Origin: Rhizobiaceae bacterium
Lineage (GTDB): Bacteria > Pseudomonadota > Alphaproteobacteria > Rhizobiales > Rhizobiaceae
Assembly (NCBI GenBank): GCA_019635715.1
Contig: JAHBYY010000034.1
Span: 1 to 47,343, forward strand
Reading direction: 5' to 3'
Length of the DNA: 47,343 nt
Shown here piece after piece: positions 41,464 through 47,343 of the stretch; position 1 is the stretch's first letter, and each line of letters begins with the position of its first letter. The notes under the pieces were generated by a model that was not told the DNA's origin, searched no databases, and saw only the letters and a program-made list of their open reading frames with translations. Both the position numbers and the translations under genes were made by a program.

Positions 41464-42198
41464 ATGACCGCCGTGTTAACGCAACCCAGGCCTATCCGCC
41501 TCAAGGGACGCTCCTTTCTTGCGCTCGCCTTGACCCCCGAGCTGCCCTTCGAGGACTGGCTCATCAGGCTCGACGACCTCGCCGGCCGCTCCGCGGGCTT
41601 TTTCCTGCGCCGCCCCGTGGTCCTCGACGTCGACGGGCTGGACATCGACCGCGCCGAGCTGCGCGGGCTGGTCGAGCAGCTCGGCAGGCGCAATGTCCGC
41701 ATCATGGGCATCGAGGGCGCCCGGCCGTCGCTGATGGGCGCCGATCTGCCGCCGGCCATGACCGACGGCCGCGCCGCTTCCGACTTCGAGGCGCCCGACG
41801 CCGCCCAGGCGAGCCAGCCGGAACTCCCGCCGCCCGCCATCCAGGCCGAGCCGCAGGCGCTGCGCGCCGCGCCGTCGCTGGTGATCACCGACCCCGTGCG
41901 CTCCGGACAGTCGATCCTCTTCCCGGAAGGCGACGTGACCGTCGTCGGCTCGGTGGCCTCCGGCGCCGAGATCGTCGCGGGCGGCTCGATCCATGTCTAC
42001 GGAACGCTGCGCGGACGTGCCATGGCCGGCACGACCGGCGCCGCTTCGGCCCGCATCTTCTGCCGCAAGCTCGAGGCCGAGCTGATCGCCATCGACGGCT
42101 TCTACCGGACGGCCGAGGACCTCGACCCCGATCTGTGGGGCAGGGCGGTCCAGATCTGGCTGGAAGGCGAAGCGATCAAGGCGGGAATACTCGGCTGA
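41464..42198 (+). CDS. minC: Septum site-determining protein MinC
   Basis: A 244-residue inhibitor of FtsZ polymerisation, kept at the poles by MinD. The N-terminal FtsZ-inhibiting domain covers about 1-105; a Pro/Ala/Gln-rich linker follows (about 110-140). The C-terminal right-handed beta-helix has the MinD-binding motif VRSGQSILFPEGDVTVVG near residue 145-162, plus GGSIHVYGTLRGRA near 175. No clear Shine-Dalgarno sequence is seen before the ATG at 41464. It is the first gene of minCDE, with a CtrA box in its promoter. Confidence 0.95.
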   Translation: MTAVLTQPRPIRLKGRSFLALALTPELPFEDWLIRLDDLAGRSAGFFLRRPVVLDVDGLDIDRAELRGLVEQLGRRNVRIMGIEGARPSLMGADLPPAMTDGRAASDFEAPDAAQASQPELPPPAIQAEPQALRAAPSLVITDPVRSGQSILFPEGDVTVVGSVASGAEIVAGGSIHVYGTLRGRAMAGTTGAASARIFCRKLEAELIAIDGFYRTAEDLDPDLWGRAVQIWLEGEAIKAGILG

Positions 42199-42232
42199 GC
42201 CGGGCACCGATCGACAAGAACAGGAGAGGCGA

Positions 42233-43048
42233 ATGGGCAAGGTCATCGTGGTCACATCCGGCAAGGGCGGCGTCGGCAAGACGACGTCGTCCGCCGCGCT
42301 CGGCGCCGCACTGGCGCAGAACGGCGACAAGGTCGTCGTCGTCGATTTCGACGTCGGCCTGCGCAATCTCGACCTCGTCATGGGAGCGGAGCGCCGCGTC
42401 GTCTACGATCTGGTCAACGTGATCCAGGGCGAGGCCAAGCTGACCCAGGCGCTGATCCGCGACAAGCGGGTCGAGACGCTCTACCTGCTCCCCGCCTCGC
42501 AGACGCGCGACAAGGACAACCTGACCCCGGAAGGGGTCGAAACGGTCATCAACACGCTCAAGAAGGCGTTCGACTGGGTCATCTGCGACAGCCCGGCCGG
42601 CATCGAGCGCGGCGCCACGCTGGCGATGCGCCACGCCGACGTGGCCATCGTCGTGACCAACCCGGAGGTCTCCTCGGTCCGCGATTCGGACCGCATCATC
42701 GGCCTGCTCGATTCCAAGACCTTGAAGGCCGAGAACGGCGAGCGCATGGAGAAGCACCTGCTGCTGACCCGTTACGACCCGGCCCGCGCCGAGCGCGGCG
42801 ACATGCTGAAGGTCGACGACGTTCTGGAAATTCTCTCCATCCCGCTGCTCGGCATCATCCCCGAGAGCATGGACGTGCTGCGTGCCTCCAACCTCGGGGC
42901 ACCGGTGACGCTGGCCGACGGCAAATGCGCCCCGGCCGTCGCCTATTTCAACGCGGCGCGCCGGCTGGCCGGCGAGGAACTGCCTGTCGCGGTGCCCGGA
43001 GAGAAGCGCAGCTTCTTCGGCAAGATCTTCGGAAGGAAGGCGGCATGA
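42233..43048 (+). CDS. minD: Septum site-determining ATPase MinD
   Basis: A 271-residue ParA/MinD ATPase. The deviant Walker A GKGGVGKTTSS is near residue 11, FDVGLRNLDLVMG is near 41, and CDSPAGIERG near 118 is the switch II region. The C-terminal amphipathic helix KRSFFGKIFGRKAA binds the membrane. It recruits MinC and is stimulated by MinE to oscillate and restrict division to midcell. CAGGAGAGG precedes the start. Its stop overlaps minE (ATGA, 43045-43048). Confidence 0.97.
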   Translation: MGKVIVVTSGKGGVGKTTSSAALGAALAQNGDKVVVVDFDVGLRNLDLVMGAERRVVYDLVNVIQGEAKLTQALIRDKRVETLYLLPASQTRDKDNLTPEGVETVINTLKKAFDWVICDSPAGIERGATLAMRHADVAIVVTNPEVSSVRDSDRIIGLLDSKTLKAENGERMEKHLLLTRYDPARAERGDMLKVDDVLEILSIPLLGIIPESMDVLRASNLGAPVTLADGKCAPAVAYFNAARRLAGEELPVAVPGEKRSFFGKIFGRKAA

Positions 43049-43335
43049 ACCTTCTTCGACTTTTCTCCCGCACGCCAACGGCGCCGTCGGCGCGCGAGCG
43101 GCTGCAGGTGCTGCTGGCCCACGAGCGGGTGGCCTTCGGCGACTCCGATCTGGTCAGCAAGCTGCGCGACGAAATCCTCGCAGTGATCGCCAGGCACGTG
43201 CAGATCGACGGCGACAAGGTGACCGTCAAGATGGAGCGCGGCGCGCAGATGTCGACGCTGGCCGTCGACATCGAGATTCCGTTCGACGCCACCAAGAAGA
43301 AGCTCGACGCGGCGAAGAACAAGAAGGCTGCATGA
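43045..43335 (+). CDS. minE: Cell division topological specificity factor MinE
   Basis: A 96-residue protein. The N-terminal membrane-binding helix is MNLLRLFSR, the MinD-contact segment SARERLQVLLAHERV is near residue 15-29, and the dimerisation part contains LRDEILAVIARHVQID and VTVKMERGAQMSTLAVDIE (residues about 42-75). The lysine-rich C-terminus is common in Rhizobiales. It stimulates MinD ATPase activity and drives its release from the membrane. It starts inside the minD stop, so expression is coupled. Confidence 0.96.
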   Translation: MNLLRLFSRTPTAPSARERLQVLLAHERVAFGDSDLVSKLRDEILAVIARHVQIDGDKVTVKMERGAQMSTLAVDIEIPFDATKKKLDAAKNKKAA

Positions 43336-43396
43336 TCGTCCCCGTCGGGCGCGGCTGCCTCGGAGCCATCGGAGTCAACTCGGCAAAGGAGAGATC

Positions 43397-43561
43397 ATGA
43401 CCCGTCTCGCACTTCTGGAGAAGCTGAAGGAAGTCCAGCAGATGCCGCGCTACCAGGGGCGCGACATCACCACGATCAGCGCGGTGCTTTCGAACCAGGC
43501 GCTCGCCAGGCATGTCGAGGTCTGCGAGCAGGCCGCGGCGGCCGTGCCCAAGACGCACTGA
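43397..43561 (+). CDS. Small 54-residue protein downstream of minE
   Basis: Starts MTRLALLEKLKEVQQMPRY and ends AAAAVPKTH. AAAGGAGAGA lies at good spacing before the ATG, and the gene follows minE by 61 bases on the same strand, so it is probably the last gene of the min transcript. The sequence is helical and amphipathic with one Cys and no membrane segment. I do not recognise a family. It is a believable small protein on ribosome-site and context grounds only. Confidence 0.55.
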   Translation: MTRLALLEKLKEVQQMPRYQGRDITTISAVLSNQALARHVEVCEQAAAAVPKTH

Positions 43562-43573
43562 CGGCCGCCGGCC

Positions 43574-44890
43574 CTACGTCGAGGCGGCGGCGCGGCCGAC
43601 GCCGTGATAGGAAAAGCCGTGGCGCCGCACGTCCGCGCCACGGTAGATGTTGCGCAGATCGACCAGGACCGGCTGGCGCATGGTCTGCTTCAGCCGATCG
43701 AAGTCGAGCGACCGGAACTCGTTCCATTCGGTGACGATGACGATGCAGTCCGCGGCCTCCGCCGCCGAATAGGCATCGTCCACGAAGCGCACTCCCTCGA
43801 GCAGCGAACGGGCGCTGTCCATCCCTTCCGGGTCGTAGGCGGCGATCTCGGCGCCGCCGTCCAGCAGCGCCCGGATGACGGAGAGCGACGGTGCCTCGCG
43901 CATGTCGTCGGTGTTCGGCTTGAAGGTCAGGCCGAGCACGGCGATCCGCCTGCCGCGGACCGTGCCGCCGCAGGCGGCGATCACCTTGCGGCCCATCGCC
44001 CGCTTGCGGCGGTCGTTGACCTCCACCGTCGCCTCCACCAGCCGCAGCGGCGTGTCGAGGTCCTGCGCCGTCTTGACCAGCGCCACCGTATCCTTGGGGA
44101 AGCAGGAGCCGCCATAGCCGGGGCCGGCATTGAGGAATTTCGGCCCGATCCGCTTGTCGAGGCCGATGCCGCGCGCCACGTCCTGCACATCGGCGCCGGC
44201 CTTCTCGCACAGATCCGCCATTTCGTTGATGAAGGTGATCTTCATGGCCAGGAAGGCGTTGGCCGCATATTTCGTCAGCTCTGCCGTGCGGCGGCTGGTG
44301 AACACCAAAGGTGCCTGATTGAGGTAGAGCGGCCGGTAGACCTCCTCCATCACGGTGCGGGCGCGAGGGTCGTCGGTGCCGACCAGGATGCGGTCCGGCC
44401 GCTTGAAATCCTCGATGGCCGCGCCCTCGCGCAGGAACTCGGGGTTGGACACCACCGCCACGTCGGCGTCGGGATTGACCTCCCGCATGATGCGCTCCAC
44501 CTCGTCGCCGGTGCCGAGCGGCACGGTCGACTTGGTGACGACGGTGGTGAACCCCTTCACGGCGCGGGCGATCGACGCCGCCGCGGCATGCACATAGGTG
44601 AGATCGGCGTGGCCGTCGCCGCGCCGCGACGGCGTGCCCACCGCGATGAACACCACGCTCGCCGACGCGACCGCTCCGTCGATGTCGGTGGTGAAGGAGA
44701 GACGGCCGGCCGCGGCATTGTCGGCGACGAGCCGGTCGAGGCCGGGCTCGAAGATCGGGATGCGGTTGGAACGCAGCGCCTCGATGCGGCCCGAGTCGAG
44801 GTCGACGCAGGTCACCTGGTGTCCGAAATCAGCCAGGCAGGCGCCGCTCACCAGCCCGACATACCCCGCTCCGATCATGGCTATACGCAA
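43574..44890 (-). CDS. ugd: UDP-glucose 6-dehydrogenase
   Basis: A 438-residue enzyme that oxidises UDP-glucose to UDP-glucuronate with two NAD+, for exopolysaccharide, capsule or lipid A sugars (rkpK in rhizobia). NAD motif GAGYVGLVSGACLADFGH is near residue 7, catalytic Lys in AMKITFINEMAD near 210, catalytic Cys in GPGYGGSCFPKD near 260, and TFKPNTDDMREAPS near 325. I set the start at TTG 44890 (LRIAMIGAGYVG) because GGAGAG lies five bases upstream and it matches the family N-terminus. The frame remains open upstream to 45070 without similarity. It is convergent with the small ORF behind minE. Confidence 0.94.
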   Translation of the reverse strand: MRIAMIGAGYVGLVSGACLADFGHQVTCVDLDSGRIEALRSNRIPIFEPGLDRLVADNAAAGRLSFTTDIDGAVASASVVFIAVGTPSRRGDGHADLTYVHAAAASIARAVKGFTTVVTKSTVPLGTGDEVERIMREVNPDADVAVVSNPEFLREGAAIEDFKRPDRILVGTDDPRARTVMEEVYRPLYLNQAPLVFTSRRTAELTKYAANAFLAMKITFINEMADLCEKAGADVQDVARGIGLDKRIGPKFLNAGPGYGGSCFPKDTVALVKTAQDLDTPLRLVEATVEVNDRRKRAMGRKVIAACGGTVRGRRIAVLGLTFKPNTDDMREAPSLSVIRALLDGGAEIAAYDPEGMDSARSLLEGVRFVDDAYSAAEAADCIVIVTEWNEFRSLDFDRLKQTMRQPVLVDLRNIYRGADVRRHGFSYHGVGRAAAST

Positions 44891-45059
44891 ATCTGCTCTC
44901 CGGCTTGCGATGAAGGTCCGAACCGGCAGGCCGCCGATCCGCTCCCTCTCTGCTAATTGGAATGTTTTGTCACCTCCCGCCAAAGAGCAGGGCGCTCGCA
45001 TATGGACAAAGTAGTTTGTTTGGCCCCCGCACCTCCTCGCTTCGCTACGCACCTTGCCA

Positions 45060-45200
45060 GGGCGAGACACTTGTCTCGCCCGTCTTTCGGACCCCCCACT
45101 TCGTAGGGGAGAGGAAGCGCCGGCCGCGAAGCCGGGCTCCTTTCCTCTCCCTCCGGAGGGGGGAGAGGTGGCCCGTAGGGCCGGAGAGGGGGAAGGCGGT
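45060..45200. repeat. Hairpin-rich intergenic repeat element
   Basis: GGGCGAGACA/TGTCTCGCCC (45060-45069 and 45072-45081) is a perfect 10-bp hairpin. It is followed by a second stem of CCTCTCCC...GGGAGAGG around 45143-45168 and GGCCC-GTA-GGGCC. It occupies most of the 392-base gap between the ugd start and the end of the MFS gene. Its composition resembles rhizobial dispersed repeats, like the element at 31-196; not searched. No gene is seen here. Confidence 0.7.
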
Positions 45201-45282
45201 ATTCATATCCGATGCCCTGCGCTACAAAGGGAGGCGGATGCAGCGCACGATGTGCCCGGCGCTGGTGAGGCGACAAACCAGG

Positions 45283-46518
45283 CTATGCGGCGATTGCCCG
45301 CGAGCGCCGGCGTCGAAGTCTGGGCAACAGGACCAGCCAGCTTACCAGGGCGAGATTCACGCAGTTCCACAGGAAACCGTGCAGGAACGCCAGGCGGTAT
45401 GAACCCGTGGCGTCGAAGATATAGCCGGCGGCAAGGCCTCCGCAGGCCATGCCGAGCACCGTCGCCGTCAACACCAGGCTGATGCGCGCGCCGGCCTCCC
45501 GTGGCGGCAGAAACTGACGGATGATCACCGCGTACATCGGTACGATGCCGCCCTGGAAAAGCCCGAACAGGCCGGAAATCAGGTAGAGCGACGATTTGCT
45601 GCTGAAGAACAGGTACATCAGCAGCGCCAGCGCCTGCATCGACGATCCGACGATCAGCATCGGCCCGGCCCCGATCCTGTCGGCCAGCGCGCCGGACGCC
45701 AGTCGGCTCACCACCCCCAATCCCAGCATCAGGGCGATGATCTGGGTGCCGACCGCCACGCCGTAGCCGAGGTCGCCGCAATAGGCGACGATATGGACCT
45801 GCGGCATCGACATTGCCATGCAGCAGGAGAAGCCGGCGACGACGAGAATGGCCTGCAACACGTTCGGCTTGAGGCCGAGCTCGTCGCGCGCCGCAACGGT
45901 CAGCGCCTCGGCTTCGGCATAGGCCGTCGTCTGGAGGCGCCGCCTGAGGAGCAATGCCAGCGGCACCATCACCACGGGAAGGAACAGGCCGATGCCGATA
46001 TGGGTCGCCCGCCACCCCTGCGTCGCCTGAAAATGCTCGACGACGAGCGGCCAGACGGCGCCGGCCAGATAGCTGCCCGAGGCGGCGAACGCCACCGCAA
46101 GCGCTCGGTACTTTCGGAACCAGTGAGACAGATCGGAGATCAGTGGCGCAAATCCCGCCGCCGATCCGAGGCCGATCACGAACGAAATGACGGCGAACTG
46201 CCAGATGTCCGTCGTGAAGGCGGCCACGATGTAGCCGATGGACAGCAGAAACGCCCCGACCACCACCGGCCCGACGATGCCGACCCGGTCGACCAGCCGC
46301 CCCATCAGCAATCCGCCGAGCGCAAAGCCGAGCATCGTGCCGGTATAGGGCAGCGACGCGCCGCCGCGCACCGTTCCGAACTCCAGTTCCAGGGTGGGCA
46401 GGAGAACCACCACCGACCAGTTTCCGACGCAAGCCACCGTGCCGAGAATGAGCGTCAGCAGCAGGCGCCACCACGCATATCCGGAGTCGACTTCCGCGGC
46501 CGTCTTGTCCAACACCAT
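45283..46518 (-). CDS. Major facilitator superfamily transporter (oxalate/formate antiporter-like)
   Basis: A 411-residue inner-membrane transporter with about 12 helices in two halves. The loop 2-3 motif GRLVDRVGIVGPVVVGAFLL near residue 73-92 and its repeat in the second half, SGALADRIGAGPMLIVGSS near 280, are clear. The fold pattern suits the monocarboxylate/oxalate-formate group (MCT-like), so an organic acid is a reasonable guess, but the substrate is unknown. GGAGGA precedes the ATG at good spacing. It stands alone between repeats and the tRNA gene; no regulator is adjacent. Confidence 0.87.
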   Translation of the reverse strand: MVLDKTAAEVDSGYAWWRLLLTLILGTVACVGNWSVVVLLPTLELEFGTVRGGASLPYTGTMLGFALGGLLMGRLVDRVGIVGPVVVGAFLLSIGYIVAAFTTDIWQFAVISFVIGLGSAAGFAPLISDLSHWFRKYRALAVAFAASGSYLAGAVWPLVVEHFQATQGWRATHIGIGLFLPVVMVPLALLLRRRLQTTAYAEAEALTVAARDELGLKPNVLQAILVVAGFSCCMAMSMPQVHIVAYCGDLGYGVAVGTQIIALMLGLGVVSRLASGALADRIGAGPMLIVGSSMQALALLMYLFFSSKSSLYLISGLFGLFQGGIVPMYAVIIRQFLPPREAGARISLVLTATVLGMACGGLAAGYIFDATGSYRLAFLHGFLWNCVNLALVSWLVLLPRLRRRRSRAIAA

Positions 46519-46791
46519 GCCAGAATTCCTCCGGCCCCGCTCCCGACGACGGACGTCAGCCCGTCGCCGGCCTGTCGAGGCCCACCATCCTTAGGCGAGA
46601 CGCGAGGCTTTCCGGCAGCGGAGGGAGCGAAAATACGTTGGGCCAGGACGGTCGGACGATGCCGGAGCGCGCCTGTCCGCTGGGCAACGCCCTGGCCAGC
46701 GCTATCAGGCGCGCCGATGCCGGGGCAACCGCCTCAGGCGGTGCCCATGCCTCGGCTCGGCCCAAACTTCGGAAATGTCGGATTGCAATTC

Positions 46792-46881
46792 TGGCGGAGA
46801 GGAAGGGATTCGAACCCTCGAGAAGCTTTCACCTCTACGCCCTTAGCAGGGGCGCGCCTTCGACCACTCGGCCACCTCTCC
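46792..46881 (-). tRNA. tRNA-Ser (anticodon GCU)
   Basis: Reading the minus strand, a 7-bp acceptor stem GGAGAGG/CCTCTCC, a D-arm GGCCGAGTGGTCGAAGGC and an anticodon arm CGCCC-CTGCTAA-GGGCG give anticodon GCT. A long variable arm, as in all serine tRNAs, and a T-arm GAGGG-TTCGAAT-CCCTT follow. The CCA end is encoded (46792-46794). All stems pair, so it should be functional; it reads AGC/AGU codons. Confidence 0.97.
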
Positions 46882-47343
46882 GGTGCGCCGGTGGATAGAG
46901 AAAAGACCGCGGCTAGGCAATAAGCTCGGCCTCGAAAGCCGAAAAAAACGGAGTCGGCCGGCGCGGCCCGCCTGCGGCCCTGGCCGCGAGTCGTGACGCC
47001 CGACTCGATTCGCCCGTCCGCAAGCGGAGAATCGCCGTCTTTTCGCCGGCCCGGCCCGGCCGAAGCGCGGCCGGATCTGAATGACGGGTGCCGTGGCGGC
47101 GGCGCAGGGTTAATAGTGTGTAAATGGTGGGTATCAAATCGTGTCATTTGTGCCACACGACTTTCCGATCCCGCCTGAGGGGCCGCGCCGGCCGCATGAT
47201 CTGTGTTGAACGCCCCGGAACGATGAGTAATGTCGGTATCGAGAAAGGGCGAGCGATCGTGTCTTTTTCCGGACTAGGGGATGGGGCAGGGAACGCTGTC
47301 CTTCAGCAAAAAATACCCAGACCCGTTTTTTAACTTTTGACTG
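46882..47343. other. 462-base stretch without a supported gene
   Basis: Upstream of the tRNA on its strand. It is less G+C-rich from about 47105. Only short unrelated ORFs are found; one of 69 residues (47124-47333, plus) has no family similarity and no clear ribosome site. TTAATAGTGTGTAAA (47110-47124) is a one-mismatch half-CtrA-like word, too weak to call. It may be the promoter region of a gene beyond the window. Confidence 0.5.

Noticed and set aside
47124-47333. 69-codon ORF at the window end
   Set aside because: No ribosome site, no recognisable family and a mixed composition; not supported.
1-47343. CRISPR arrays, insertion sequences, prophage or integrase genes
   Set aside because: None seen: no regularly spaced repeats with unique spacers, no transposase or integrase motifs. 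The tRNA-Ser gene has no integrase or duplicated 3' end nearby in this window.

Overview
The window is high-G+C chromosomal DNA with genes densely packed on both strands, many start/stop overlaps of the ATGA type, and long antisense open frames that are by-products of base composition. An alphaproteobacterium of the Hyphomicrobiales (Rhizobiales), close to the Mesorhizobium/Aminobacter/Phyllobacteriaceae group, fits best. The reasons are a minCDE operon with a perfect CtrA-type box upstream, an ugd/rkpK-type UDP-glucose dehydrogenase, DUF2147 and short Sel1 proteins, an ECF42-type sigma factor with its DGPF partner, and large palindromic intergenic repeats of the kind common in rhizobial genomes. 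The species cannot be fixed from the sequence alone.

Layout. 0.3-5.0 kb: DUF922 protein, exo/endonuclease/phosphatase-family protein, AMP nucleosidase (amn), small secreted proteins and a Sel1 protein. 5.0-12.2 kb: YitT membrane protein, a VapC/AbrB-type toxin-antitoxin pair, isovaleryl-CoA dehydrogenase with an upstream TetR regulator, the ECF42 sigma/DGPF/VOC cluster and a HisC-like aminotransferase. 12.2-17.2 kb: RND efflux pump (adaptor plus permease) divergent from a TetR repressor, with a clear palindromic operator between them. 17.3-19.4 kb: a serralysin-like RTX metalloprotease.

19.5-41.2 kb is the most interesting part: an island of about 20 genes that looks like one catabolic and uptake regulon. 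It holds two complete polyamine-type (PotABCD-like) ABC importers, one with split and one with fused permeases. Each importer has a neighbouring M24 'pita-bread' hydrolase that has lost the normal metal ligands. The island also carries 5-oxoprolinase PxpABC, a class I glutamine amidotransferase, an M20 carbamoylase-type hydrolase, a metal-dependent amidohydrolase, three SDRs, a DapA-family aldolase with an altered active-site motif, a D-2-hydroxyacid dehydrogenase and a GntR/FCD regulator. Four near-identical palindromes (consensus about TTGGTATACCAA) lie upstream of the operons and are the likely binding sites of that GntR protein. I infer degradation of an imported N-acylated, cyclic-amide or gamma-glutamyl/ureido-type amino compound that feeds into amino acids such as glutamate. 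The substrate is unknown.

41.2-47.3 kb returns to housekeeping genes: minCDE with a small downstream ORF, UDP-glucose 6-dehydrogenase, an MFS transporter and tRNA-Ser(GCU). The last 460 bases hold no gene I can support.
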